A DNA stretch of 64,000 bases from Bryoerythrophyllum caledonicum (taxonomy: Eukaryota; Streptophyta; Bryopsida; Pottiales; Pottiaceae): positions 5,126,553 to 5,190,552 of the forward strand of contig OZ020520.1 in NCBI GenBank assembly GCA_963971425.1, in the 5' to 3' direction. Below the pieces are notes generated by a model. It saw only the letters and a list, made by a program, of their open reading frames with translations. It was not told where the DNA came from and ran no database searches. Positions 11,981 through 23,999 of the stretch are shown one piece after another. The position numbers and the translations under genes were made by a program. Within the stretch, counting starts at the first letter, position 1. Each line of letters starts with the position of its first letter.

Positions 11981-14900
11981 TAATACATAGGTTTTATTTT
12001 ATTCCTTTCGGCATTATTAGACTATACTAGATAACATGCACATTTTGAAGTGACTATAGCAATAGTCTTAGATTAATATGTATTGCATGCCTTTAAAATT
12101 TGGGCACAAAAAATTAAAAAAACCTTATTTTATATAGCCGTGCAAAGAGCGACATTTTTTGAATTTTATATGGTTTAGGTTGTGGCATAGTTCCGATTTT
12201 TTAACTTATCAATGTGTTCTATTTCAAAATTCTTGTATTTCAGAATTTTTGTTAAAATTACCTCAAAATATCCTAATCCAACCTTATGATGAGATTTCCC
12301 TACACACCAATTTTTAGAGGTAGAAAAGAACTGTAGCATATTCAAATCAAGTGGGCAAATACTGGAGTTTAAAAATTGCCATTCCATGTTTTATTTTTTA
12401 GTAAACTGAATAAGATTTCAAATGATAATCCAAACCCAGGTTTAGAAAGGTTTTCAGTGTTCACTACATGTTGTTGAAAAAGCAAAATGTGTAAAATATG
12501 ATGATCTCTAGGTTTTATGTAGAGAAGACGTATATCAAATTTTACGAGTTTGGGTTCGAATTTTTGGGATAGATCATAGTGCCCATGGCACTAAATCATA
12601 CATAACCTCAACCATTTTATGTTTCTTGAATATAATTTAGCATTTATAGAAATTACCCCCATTTGAAACGCCTCCTCATGCCCGACTCCCTACTCATACC
12701 ACATGTCTCCTATATCCCCAAAAATATCGTGACAGTTTTGATCCGGAAACACTTCAAAGTTGTTGGATTCTAGTGCAATGACCATAGAAGGAAACCAAAA
12801 GTTTGATTTCTAGTTCTGACTGTTGGATCTCAATTAAGACTTATAAAAAAATATGTTTACAAAATTTCAAAAACTTTGACCGCACAGATTGAAAGATTAT
12901 AGTGTGTGAAGTGAAGCAAATGGTTTAGGGTCTTCATTGCGTTTAGTGGATCCGCAAACTTTGACTTTACCTGGCGTCAAAATTTTGAACTACACAAGGT
13001 CTAAATCCACTACCTTAAACATGATGGTAGTTCCTTAGACAACAATTTCTTGAGGTAGAGGACATGTGTAGCGTATTCAAAACAACTATGGAAGTAGTGG
13101 AGGTTCAAACTTTGCCAATTCAAACTTCTTTTTCTTATGAACTTCATGTGTTTTGAATTACTAATCCGAATGGTCAATAAGAAGGTTTACACCACATATT
13201 AATGTAGAGAAAATAAAATGTAAGAAATGCAAAGATATGTAGGTTTTCTATGAAAATTAATAAGATCTTTTGGTACCTCGCCCGACAATAAGTGACAATG
13301 TGTGAAAATGTTTGACTTGGGTTGGTATGCTATTTTTAAAATTTTCAATAAAGAGAAGACTTGTTTTTTCAAGGGAATGGTGAAAAACATCGTTTCTCAT
13401 AAGGTTTTCCATGACATTGTCATGTACATTCTTCTAAATATTTATACCTGAATCAGATGCATAGAAAAGTTAAAAGTTTGATTCAAACTTTGCATGTTCA
13501 GGGTTCATGCACGCTTTGGCGACGTCCCCTTCCATCCAATTGTATTCTTTCCGTGTCCATCATCATATTATTGTTTCAAATGAGATTTCAAACGAGACAC
13601 CTTACATGTCTTGTAAATGAATATCGCCATATATAACAAATTTGAAAACACAACCAACACTAACACACAAAAAACATGCATGAGATCAAATGTGATGAAC
13701 ATATTCTCTAGCCATAATCTACATCCAAAGTTTAGTCCCTAAAATGTTATTTTTAAATACACTCCAAAATGTCAAATTTTCAAAACTATTGTAACAATTT
13801 TTTTGCTTGCGAGCTAGATGAAAACGCACCTAAAAAGCCCAAATCCGAAGTCGGAATTCCAAAAAAATTAATATTTTGGAAGTTATTAAGTCGCTGTTAT
13901 GTTAATTCTGCCAAAAAAACAGTTTCATCCACTGTGGATGAAATTCTATGCGGCGAAAGAAAAATCCCGCAGCGGATGAAAATGTCTGCAGCGGATGAAA
14001 AATAGCGCAACGAATTAAAAACAAGCTGTGGATGGAAAAAAAACTGCGGATGAAAAATCAGCATACGGATGAAAATCAGACTGCGATTTAAATGTTTGCA
14101 GCGGATGAAAACATTTGTAGCGGATGAAAAGTAGACTGCAGATGAAATTTTGAAAACCTAATTATAATATTAAACTACATTACAATGGTTGGACTAATGC
14201 GTTGCAAAGCAAGCGCCAACCGCTACTTTGCATCTATAGAAGTTTGGTAGTGGTTCGCGGTTGTTTTGCAACACATTATAACAACCACTTTAATGAATTT
14301 TCTATATGATTTAATATTAAGAAAAAGATTCATTTCAAAATTACTTTAAAAAAATTGGAAGACTAGAGAAGGAGCGGGTTACAAACATTAAGTGTTTCTT
14401 AATAGTGTTCGTGATGATTCTTAACACTTTGCCATAGTCATTCGCAGACGATTTTTCTTCTGGAGACTGTTTTCCATCCAGAGACTGTTTTCTCAACCAA
14501 GGACTGTTTTTCCATCCTCTGCCTATTTTCATTCGCAGTGGATGAAATTGTAATTTGGCCACATTATATTAATAGTGGATATCGGCTCTCTAAGTAGGGT
14601 TATATTTAGTAGAAAAAATAAATTATATAAAAGGTTTTCCAAAAACCACATTCTTGTGTGTGTTTATAAAGCATTTTAAGGAAGTTCAATGCCTAACTCC
14701 GTAGGTAGATTGCTACGACATATTTACTTGGACATCTAGAACCATAACAATTTAAAGCAATGAAGTATATGCAATCATTAATACAAACATGCATACATTA
14801 AATTGTAGAGGCATTCAAATATGAATAGCAAAAATGCTTATAGGAAGATTTTGTTGTATTCATTGATATTGTATAATGTATTTGGTATACCATTTTGTGT

Positions 14901-15149
14901 ACTCTATAGAGTAATTTCCACACACTAAAATATCCTTAGAGCATAACTTATGGCCATACACAAAACATGACAAATCATCACAACACAGTACAACAACTAA
15001 CCCGCACACATATTCACTGACTGTATCAATGCACTTCATCTACTAAACATCCAAATAACAAACCCTATCCTCTACAATAGCCATCTCGACCAAACTATTT
15101 TAATGTCGTTGATCCACATGTTACAAAACTGAACACATATAACAATCCT
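11981..15149. other. AT-rich filler inside the giant hAT
   Basis: About 3 kb with no recognisable gene. Two segments, near 12299-12420 and 13030-13150, look like diverged copies of one another in direct orientation (both run GAGGTAGA, TGTAGC, ATTCAAA, TTGCCA), which suggests an old internal duplication. The GATGAAA array at 13930-14150 is listed separately. Confidence 0.5.
13930..14150 (+). repeat. GCGGATGAAAA irregular repeat
   Basis: About ten copies of a word close to GCGGATGAAAA are spaced 12-35 bases apart. Reverse-complement copies (TTCATCC, TTTCCATCC) follow at 14460-14550, and related words open the window at 1-45. It looks like a dispersed low-complexity family rather than a clean minisatellite. 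Confidence 0.6.
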
Positions 15150-16330
15150 TCACAAAGTTCTGCTCAAGCAAATATCGATGGAAACGAACAAGCAAATAAA
15201 CTTGGGAAAGAGGTCCGCAAAAAAACGCATGAAAATGCCAAAGACTTGTACAAACATCCACATGCTACCCCATACCACTTCCAAAAAGAATATTGGCCTC
15301 CTAAAGAGGATACCCCCATTAAGGTTCCGATTTTATTCTTGAACAAATATCTCAAGAAACAAGACCTCTATAACAACCTTGACACAATCAAATAAAACTT
15401 CTCTAATATAGAATAATGGGTTCGCAACAACAAAATAGACTATGAACTCTCTACAAATTCTTCAAAAAATCCCATCATCCCGAACTCACAAATAACATGC
15501 GTCATCAAATTCTGTAATAGTCGATATTTGGTAAACGCCCGAAAACAACTCTTATTTGGAATAGAAAAATTCCCATATGTAACATGCCCCATATGCACTT
15601 TCTCAGACGCCGACAAATCACTCCATGTTCTACTGAAAATGCCAAAACCATCACATACACTCCTTAATTGTCACAAGACATAACAAAGCAGTACGGGAAA
15701 TTCGATAACTATTTACCTCCCATAACAAATCACGATGATTTATCCTCATGAATGCCGGCACTTTTAATAATAAGTTACAACCCAGAAGGAAATACGGTCC
15801 CCCCTTGGCTACTCCCGAGTCCCATGTACATGCGCAACATAGCGTTGTCTTTGTAACGCTAGACTCAAAGCCGACATACTTTGCATTTGGGGCCTACCAT
15901 ACAACGACCCTGCACCCGACCACATTAACCAAGAGTATACCATTCAATTCATTGAATTCACATATTGTAATGATAGATTCTCCCCGGAAACAATTGAAAA
16001 CAAAATAAATGAATACCAATCCAGCAACCCCTTGTTAATGACATCGTTGCCCTCGGATGGAAAATGGACCCGCTTATTGTAATAACTGCCGATGCTCGTG
16101 CCACCACCTTTATCCCATCTATAAATATCCTTTTGAGATACCTTTAAAATCTCCATCGAAACAATTTCACACACTCTCAATATTATTAACACTGTTGCCA
16201 TTCAACAGGCCATGTCCATTCTACTACACCTATGCAAAATGGAAAAGAAACCAAGCCCTCCCCGACAGGGTGTCTAGTGGGCATGGTCTTAGTGATGGAA
16301 GGAATAGATTCTTTATTCACGCCGGCCCCT
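15150..16330 (+). pseudogene. Non-LTR retrotransposon (LINE-like) 3' remnant
   Basis: A broken plus-strand frame begins with IDGNEQANKLGKEV, which resembles the end of an RNase H domain (GNExAxxLAKE). It is followed by a cysteine pair in FPYVTCPICTF with a nearby histidine (KSLHVLLK), then by frames such as NDIVALGWKMDPLIVITADA near 16030-16110. This order fits the C-terminal part of a plant or algal LINE reverse-transcriptase ORF. Frameshifts and stops are frequent. No reverse-transcriptase core is visible, so this is a 5'-truncated copy nested in the hAT. Confidence 0.5.
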
Positions 16331-16725
16331 TTGCGGACCGGCGTTTCTCTTCTTGCTTTAACTTCTAGGTCAAAAATACTCAAGGAACTTTAGAGGTACA
16401 GGTTGTAAAAAAAATTTATTTAACATGTAATGATATGAAATACTCTTTAACTTTTATGAGGTGAATGAAAAGTTGGAATGTATAAAAATTTCTCATTCCA
16501 CACATCTACTTATACTAAAAAATTATCAATAAATTTCATTTGGAAACATGTAGCATGCATTGTACATTCATCATCCACATTGACATGGCCGCAACGTAGA
16601 AATATTTAATAAACATCGATTAGAAGATCTTAAAGAATGACCTTCTAAATTTACAAAATAGTCAACATTGTTCTCGCATGAAGACATTATCCACATGGAT
16701 TACATTACACAAAGACCATGTATGA
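16331..16725. other. Non-coding stretch 3' of the repeat-rich gene
   Basis: AT-rich; nothing recognised. It would contain the 3' untranslated end of the minus-strand gene that begins at 17967. Confidence 0.4.
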
Positions 16726-17967
16726 TTAATCGGAATCTGAGTCAGTATCACGTCTTTGACTGGGCCGAGCGCCACTTGAATACGGCCCGCTTGAATAAAC
16801 ATCATAGAAGTTATTGTATTGCCTGTTCATGTAGCGAGATTCATCTTCGAGCCTGCGGATGTACTCGTTCTGGCTTTGTATTGTGGCTTCATGCATTTGT
16901 CTTTCAAACTCGGCATCTTCGTTCTGACGAGGTGGAAACGTTGATGGAGGTGTGTTGTCTCTCCCATCTAAGCTCCGGCCAAATCCATTGTAAGCATGGC
17001 CATATCCGTCGTAATAGACGGGTCCAGAATTTGGAGTGTCGTGTTCTTCCTCTTTTCCGGGGTAATTACGACCAGACTCGTACGTATCCCTTGGATGCGT
17101 TCGTGTATAGCTCTGAGGGGTGTTGGTCCCTGTACCACATTGGCTGCCATCCAAAGAACGGCCATATGCATGGTAAGAACCACCATATCCGTCGTAATAG
17201 ACGGGTGCAGAGTGTGGGGTGTTATGTTCTTCTTCTTTTCCGGGGGAATTACGACGAAACTCGTATGTATCCCTTGGATGCGTTAGCGTATAGCTCTGAG
17301 GGCTGTTGGTCCCTGTACCACATTGGTCGCCTTCGTAGTAATGGCTGCCACTCCCCTACCAAATGTTACAGGCGCGGAACCCATATCATTGCCACGGCTG
17401 TAGTCGTTGTAGTTATGTTCCCCGTACTCTTCTGGAGGTGTCTGCTGTTGTTGATGGGCATCGGGATCGTCCCCGGATCTTTGGTTTGACCAACGTGGCC
17501 AACAATCACTCGGTTGATTCCAGGTGGCTGGTATAAAATGGACAGTTCGATCCATCAGGCTGACATTGCGGCCCGCCACGGTGCGCCAGTCCACATCCTT
17601 GTGTAGGACGATTTCCGCCCAAACCATCGCCATGTTCGAATACAACATGATCTCCGGCCTCGAGTTATGCACACCCACCGCAGCAGTGACCTCATGATAT
17701 CGATGGCGGAAATGGTCGCTCAGACAATTGCTCGCTAGACCTTCGCGCCGCGGCCCTGATATCCTCGCTTGTGCCCTCGGCCACAACTTCATGAGGTGCT
17801 TCATCTTCACGTACCTCTTGCACATGGTGCAAGTCCACAACCTCTCTTCCTCGTCCTGCCATCCGTACTCTGCAACAACATCTGGATCGTCCGTTGCATC
17901 CCAATCCATCTCGGGGGCTTTGCCCTTTGGAGCAACGGGCCGGTTGGACCTTGGAATCTTCCCTAAC
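16726..17967 (-). CDS. Unrecognised cargo gene with tandem Gly/Tyr/Pro-rich repeats
   Basis: The exon probably starts after TTCTAG near 17968; the first Met in frame is at 17909 (MDWDATDDPD). The N-terminal part has a cysteine pair (WTCTMCKRY) followed by KMKH and later histidines, a possible zinc finger. The central part is Gln/Tyr/Asn-rich. From about 17345 downward the protein contains repeats of about 57-60 residues with CGTGTN, PQSYT, HPRDTYE, PGKEEEH and PVYYDGYG. A one-base frameshift near 17350 is needed to pass from the N-terminal frame into the repeats. The end is acidic and Arg-rich (RRDTDSDSD). I recognise no family. A GC-rich block with TATA-like sequence lies upstream at 18238-18640, like those of the other cargo genes. 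Confidence 0.5.
16985..17345 (-). repeat. Tandem repeat of about 175 bp within the cargo gene
   Basis: The plus-strand word CCATATCCGTCGTAATAGAC starts two long copies, near 17000 and 17190. Each runs on through GGATGCGTT and TATAGCTCTGAGG to CCTGTACCACATTGG. Copies differ by about one base in ten and keep the reading frame, so the repeat was coding while it diverged. Confidence 0.75.
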
Positions 17968-18237
17968 TAGAACAAACAATTAAATGAATGAATGGGAATT
18001 AACCCCTAAAGTTCCTTGACAATTTCCCTCAAAAACTATAAGTGATACTAACTTTCAAACCAGAAACCCAAAAAATAAAATAAAAATATGTCCACGAAGC
18101 TCTTATCAAAGGCAATGTAGAATAAAAATTTCAGAGAAAATTGATTTGTTTCCGAATTTTAGGAACCTGTCCAAAAATCAAGGAATCCCCCCGAAAGAGA
18201 TTCAGGTTGTTTAGGGGTTAAACGAATTAAAAAATAA

Positions 18238-18640
18238 TAAATATAGAGCCACTCGAGGTGGCGCAAGCGATTCGGCAGAATATGCCAAAGCGATCAGCTC
18301 GCCCACTAGAGTGTGGAAGAAAGGTCGGCCGTCCGCCTTTTATGCCGACCGCGAGTGGCGGACGGCCTCGGCGGATGGTCGGCGAATCGTCCGAGCCGTC
18401 CGATGGCGGACGCCGAGGCCGTCCGCCATCGGCCGTATCGCCTGATCGGACGGCCACGATGCTGCCACGGACGGTCACGGCCGACCGATCGGACGGCCGT
18501 GGCCGCCTGCACCCACGACCGTCGGATCGGACGGCCACGACCGTTAGATCTGTCTCGGCCGTTCAATCGGATCCGGCCGCAGAGACCGTCCGCGGCCATC
18601 GGATCGGGCGGCTGAGGTCGTCCGCGGGCGGCCCAGATCG
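18238..18640. promoter_or_regulatory. Second CGGACGGCC block, possibly a bidirectional promoter
   Basis: Seven or more copies of GCCGTCCG / CGGACGGC lie in about 340 bp, often as GATCGGACGGCC. On the minus strand the block is followed by a TATA-like string (CTATATTTAT, near 18246-18237) and then by the repeat-rich gene. On the plus strand it is followed by a pyrimidine-rich tract (18640-18735), a TATATA-like string near 18868 and, beyond the assembly gap, the end of a plus-strand gene. The layout suggests divergent transcription; this is inference. Long open frames across the block on both strands are GC artefacts. Confidence 0.55.
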
Positions 18641-19476
18641 GTCGGCCTCCCCTCTTCGCTCCTCCACTTCCTTGCGCTCCCTCCCCTTCCAATTCTCTCC
18701 CCTCTCATCTCCCTTCCCTTGTCCTCCACTTCCATTTTTGGGACGGTTGACTTTGCACGTGCAATCCAGATCTGGAGATCCAGTCACGTGCATTAATGGT
18801 CGGAAGAATGTCGGGAAGATTTTGTGCGCATTCACGCGGATATTCCATTCTGCGCGTGGAAGCACATATTTATATAGTTTCTTAAGAATGGTTCCACTGA
18901 AAATATTTTACATAACATGTAAGAGATGCTCGTTTCCTTTTTTATGTTTGACTCACCAGGAGGAAATTGGAATGGCCCACGGGCACAATGTTCCAAGGGC
19001 CAAGGGTACATTGCCCACGGCATAGGTATAACTTTGTATGGGAGGATTTTTGGCCTTTACATGACTAAATCTCCTTCGTGGCGAGTTTTTAATTTCGGTA
19101 GGTTTCTAGATTGCGAATATGAAGAAACAACTTTCGAATTTTTTATGTTACTTTGTCCCCGGGAAGAGCTATTTGAATGTATTAATTAAATTTTTTTGTA
19201 GATTTGTGGTTTCAAATTTAGTACCACCTATAGTCAAAAAAGGAAAGCACTGGCATCTAAAATCCTTTTATAGAATTGTTTGTTGACATTCACTCATCGA
19301 GGTTATACATACTCATCTGAAATTTTTTTTTTCTTGAAACATTTCCGAAAAAAGGAGGGTCTTCATTGTAAATTCGCATTTTATTCGAAGTAAAATAATT
19401 TCACCATTTTTTGTGCAATGTGCAACAAAAATTCTTCTTTTCCTCAATAAAACTTACAATTTATTTTTGTTTTTTC

Positions 19477-19676
19477 NNNNNNNNNNNNNNNNNNNNNNNN
19501 NNNNNNNNNNNNNNNNNNNNNNNNNNNNNNNNNNNNNNNNNNNNNNNNNNNNNNNNNNNNNNNNNNNNNNNNNNNNNNNNNNNNNNNNNNNNNNNNNNNN
19601 NNNNNNNNNNNNNNNNNNNNNNNNNNNNNNNNNNNNNNNNNNNNNNNNNNNNNNNNNNNNNNNNNNNNNNNNNNNN
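19477..19676. other. Assembly gap of 200 N
   Basis: Exactly 200 ambiguous bases, a conventional size for a gap of unknown length. It removes the upstream part of the plus-strand gene ending at 20010 and makes the length of the hAT element uncertain. Confidence 0.99.
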
Positions 19677-20010
19677 CATTGGCTATTGGCGGAACGTAGT
19701 ACTAAAACCGGAAGGGAAATTATTGGTGTCATTTCCAGAAAATGACGCTTTTGTGAACAAGGTGGTGGAACGAATAAAGAAGGCCATGGAAATCTTTGTG
19801 GCGAAGAAGGTGGATCCTGGCGGGAAGCGGAAGAGGGATGATGGCAATGACAGCGACGATAGTTGGTGGTCGGAGATGCATAGGGAAATTGCAGCCGTGG
19901 ATCGAGAGTATGAAGAGGGGGGGAGGATTGCTAGGCCAAGCCAAAGACCGCGGACTCGTAGTAGCACTCGAACGGATCATACCGACGAGCCTTCTTCTTC
20001 AAGGCAATAG
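19677..20010 (+). CDS. C-terminal part of an unrecognised cargo gene, cut by the gap
   Basis: About 110 codons are open from the gap edge to a TAG at 20008. The protein begins GYWRNVVLKPEGKLLVSFP, continues through a basic segment (GGKRKRDD) and SWWSEMHREIAAVDREYEEG, and ends in an Arg/Ser-rich tail (RPRTRSSTRTD). The tail looks disordered and may hold a nuclear-localisation signal. No family recognised. The promoter may be the GC block at 18238-18640 if the gene crosses the gap. Confidence 0.5.
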
Positions 20011-20525
20011 AATGTGGTAGATGAATGTAAAGCTTAGCGTAGTTATTGTTTAAGGAATGGTGTGGCAAGAAGTCGGAAGCATGCCATGGTGGAGCATACT
20101 TTTTAAAATAAAGGTTTACAATTTGTAATATATTTTGTGAACTTCTGAATTCTTTAATTGTATGTGGGTGTTAGAAATATTGTGGTGCATTAGGTGGATG
20201 CGAAGCAATGAAATGAATAGAAGTTTGCAAACTCGAATTACATTCTGCATACAACAAGAATGTCATGTTTAAGTCATTTCGTATGGGATGACTAAATCCA
20301 TACACAAAACACAAGACAATAGAATAGCAAAAGAGATGGATGTAAAACTTGTGCATATATGAAAAAACTTAATTGATATTCGGAATAAATCCAAGAATCA
20401 ATTGAGACAATAAAAGCTTTTGATGCATACGCAAAACGACTATAAAGTACCCTAAACTCGAACTACAGTATTAACATACAAAATAAGTGCGGTGAATGCA
20501 TACTACGTAAATGGGCCAAATTTTC
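20011..20525. other. Spacer between convergent cargo genes
   Basis: AT-rich DNA between the plus-strand gene ending at 20010 and the minus-strand transposase region. It probably contains both 3' untranslated ends. No gene seen. Confidence 0.45.
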
Positions 20526-21171
20526 CTATTCATTCACGTCGGTAGGAAGTTCGTAATCGCTGTCATCTTTGATTTCAGCTCCACTAGATTCCGAAGGATC
20601 GTTTTTATTATCCGTGATGGATTCTTGTTTGATTCTCCGTTTCATCGACAATGTTTTAATGGTTTTGAATCTCTTACAAGTTCCAATGACATCAATGGGA
20701 TTTCTAGGTCGCGTGCGAAGAAATGGATGCATGAAAGCTTTACGTTTCCTCGTGTCGTTTGTAGGCCGCCTAGGTTGTAACCCTAAACCTCCCTGAACCT
20801 CGGGGTGATGTATGAAGAGCTTAGTACATCGCCATCACTAGGTAGGCCATCGGATTGGTGTTGCGGCGTTCGGGATCGTACATGTTTTGTAAGGGACACC
20901 AAACCGTGGGAGGATTTCAAATTGGTTGTAGTGACCGTTGCAAGAGGGGTTGCAAATAGAGACCGCGACGCGCGACCTTGCAAGGACGGTTGATCCTTAG
21001 AGGATGATGCCTTCTTCTCCATAACGTGAATGGGACTCCGTGTACCGCCGTAAGTACTGCCCTCCATAGTTTTCTCCCCGAGAACAACCGTGTCGTCTAG
21101 GAATGGCTCTTTCGTTGTTTGCTCGCGGTTGTCCGCAAGTGCGAGACCGTGGACACCTTCGTCAACACTCT
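20526..21171 (-). other. Possible 3' extension of the hAT transposase gene
   Basis: A minus-strand frame from 21283 to 20783 overlaps the end of the transposase frame, and a further frame, 20732-20526, follows. Both are rich in Ser, Lys and acidic residues without domains. They could be downstream exons or decayed tail sequence; they could also be chance frames. Confidence 0.3.
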
Positions 21172-23579
21172 TCACTGAGGACCCTTGCATTTTTTGCCCG
21201 GTAGTGCCGCTGCACGTGAGGATGATAAATCTTCTCCTCCCTTGTCGTTCGTGTCTTCCGGAAGCGGAGTCGGTCCACGACAAAGGATATTATTGCCATT
21301 GACCATGCCGTCTCCATTCAAGTACCGCGTTATGGGCAACAAGTCATCTTCTTTCTCTGCAAGAGTGTCGTCATCGACAAAATCATACTCGGTGATTGGG
21401 GCGTCGTGAGTATGATCCATACGTTGAGAAGGACTGATGTCGATGTCATCGTCTAGATGCTCTGCATCGTAATTGGCAAGGGCACCGGTGTGTGAATCGT
21501 CAGAGTAGTCCGGGTCATCCGACTCACGTGGTTGTGGATCCTCTAAATCCAAGTTCTCCGCGTACCACCTCTTCTCGTCCGTCAACTTTGCATTCGCAAG
21601 CAACTTCGAGTTCGTATACACAAAGACCAAGTCATCAGCCCTTCCCGGTAATAACCGATTCCTTTTCTTGTCGTGGACGAAAGAGTAGCTACTCCAATTG
21701 CGTTCGCAAGAAGAAGATGACACTGTCTGCGCTAGTATTCTCTTTGCAATTGGTGCAAGGAGCTTTCCACAAGCACCTTTAAAATCCCACCAAGCATACG
21801 GAGAACATATTTGGTCCTTAGGATCCAACATGTCATGGAATGGTACATCCTCGTTTCGAAATGCGAGGAACTCGTTCACCACGTCCGGGTAAATCTTAGG
21901 ATCACATAGCTTTTGTAGTACTCGTTTGCATGCCGTGATGACATCCAGATCATCGGCCAACTCTTCGTCATGCAGTAAATAAGGATTGAGAAGTGCACCG
22001 GCGGAATGTAAATCCGTGGTCATCATACATTTTTGTGCGTAGAACTCGTCCTCAGCAATGAACGCTAAATCGCTATCGAGACTGAATGGTTCATTACGCA
22101 ACGCTAGGACATGCTTCTCGAGGTCGCGAAGGATGTGCAAAACCTTGGGCATGCAAGGTTCTTTGGCATCGAATTCCCGAAGCGCATACACTACAGGAGC
22201 TACCATCTCTTGGAAGTTCATGCGCCGCTCCCAGAAATGCTCATCTAGAACCACTCTTTTGATGGCTCGAGAAATGACTACTTTATCTCTAGCCGAGAGT
22301 GACTTCTTGGAGGCGTATGCCCGCCATTCAAGATCAACGACGGTTTGCTCCAATGATTCCTTGACCTTCAGCAGGCGATCTATCATTATGAAATTACATG
22401 CATATCTTGTTTGCCCGGGGAGCAATAGGCTGAACTTCGCCTCGTGTTTACGAAACAGGGCGAGGGGCATTTGCCGATTCTTGACAAACTTAACCAAGAA
22501 CTTGGCCTTCTCGAGAGTTTCTTTTACCCATGTAGCCTTCCCCCAGTCCTCCAACAATAAGTCCATGGCATGCGCGGCACATCCTTGAATGTATATGTGT
22601 GGATATTTCTTGACGACCAATGCTGAGGCATTGAGCATGACTGGAGCATTGTCAATACACACCTGAACAATGTTGTAGGAGCCAACTTGTTCAATGAACT
22701 TGAACATGATGGATGCCAGGTACGCAGCGTTCTTTTCATTGCCCGTAGTATCTACAGCTCCCAAGAAGAGCTCTCCAGCGGGAGACACGAGCATTGCATT
22801 GCACAAAGGGCGACTAGTCACAGATGTCCACCCATCTATGGCTAGAGTTCCTCCAAACTTCCGAACACTCTCGAACAGTCTTTTATTGAGTTGTGCTTCC
22901 AAATCAGCCTTCGCTTGTCTCAACTACCTTGTTCGAATGTCATGGTAAGAGGGTGGGACATATGGTTTTTTGAAAGAGGCACTCTTCATCACGGCTTCCT
23001 TGAATGCAATATTCCGTGCTATGACAAATGGCACGTTTGCTTCGTAGAAAAACTTCGCCCACACTTTGTCTAGCTCCCGCCGCTCCACTTCTTGAAAGCC
23101 CTCTTCGAGCACGGATTGCCTCACCAATCTGGAGAACGTGGCACGTACACTCCCTTGTTCGGTGAAGTTGTGGAAGGTGGGGGTTGGTTCAACCATGGTT
23201 GATGGTAAAATCACGGAGGAGGCTTGAGTGGACCCTACAGAAGAATCTTCACCGGTGGACTTGGGCGGGCTATATCCTGAGGCAGGCGCAGATTTCAATG
23301 GTGGGATGGGGCAATGTTCGGAGAAAAGTTCTCCATTGTATTTTGGGTAGTGGCCACGACAATTTTTAAACAAAGTCTATACGCGGGGTGTCAATTTGGT
23401 GCAGAGGCCAACACCGCTGTTGCGCTACCAGGGAGTTCTTCGTACCCGAGGTGACTTAGTTGTCGTTCTAGCCTTCTTGCAAAAATGAGGTGACAAAGAC
23501 TGCATCGGACGGAGTCGGTCTTCCTGCCTTGTACTTCAGTGATTTCGACATAGCAAGGAGACCAAGGTTTGGTAGCCAT
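21172..23579 (-). pseudogene. hAT transposase (BED, DUF659, hAT dimerisation domain), decayed
   Basis: The chosen start is the ATG at 23579 (MATKPWSPCYVEI), followed by a BED-like finger (VRCSLCHLIF, then SHLGYEELPG). A frame change or small intron lies near 23373-23391. The next part ends YVPPSYHDIRTR, then an in-frame TAG (near 22926), then a 583-codon frame. That frame opens with the DUF659 region (GGTLAIDGWTSVTSRPLCN, VQVCIDNAPVMLNA, YIQGCAAHAMDLLLEDWGK) and ends with the hAT C-terminal dimerisation motif (SSSCERNWSSYSFVHDKKRN, then VYTNSKLL). These are the diagnostic blocks of plant hAT transposases. The gene reads inward from the right hAT end, behind the third GC-rich block. Confidence 0.9.
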
Positions 23580-23773
23580 TCTGATGGGTGTAGTATCGAG
23601 AAATGAACAAACGTGATAGGTAGTATGTGGAAGAAATATCAGGAGTTCCAAAAGAAACTCTGATATTCAAGACTTCCGAACTCGATGATTACCAAGCAAT
23701 AGATACATAATGCAGGTGAAAGCTCTTGGAAAACAAAAGTTCAGAAGTGAAGTGAGGCTCCATGTGCTGTTTT

Positions 23774-23990
23774 CTTTATACTCACGGTGATTCTGACCGT
23801 TGGGAGACGATTCATTGTCAATCTAATAGGGGACGGGGGAGCTGTTGCGAGAAGGCTGTCCGCCGCGGCGATCGGCCCTGGCGGACGGCCACGCGGACGA
23901 CGGACGCCGGTCGCCTGAAGCGGACGGCCGTGCCGTCGGCCCAAGCGGACGGAATGGACGGTCGGCCGGGGCTGCAGACGGCTATTTACC
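23774..23990 (-). promoter_or_regulatory. Third CGGACGGCC block with TATA box, upstream of the transposase
   Basis: Two exact CGGACGGCC words and several near matches (GGACGACGGAC, GGACGGAATGGACGG) lie at about 23855-23960. On the minus strand they are followed by TATAAAG (23780-23774), about 195 bases before the chosen ATG. The arrangement mirrors the block at the left end, which supports a shared promoter or subterminal repeat. Confidence 0.6.
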
Positions 23991-23999
23991 CCTGGGTAA

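Noticed and set aside
18227..19025. A 255-codon plus-strand frame and several minus-strand frames over the second GC block
   Set aside because: Low-complexity repeat translation. The part after 18740 has no recognisable protein features.
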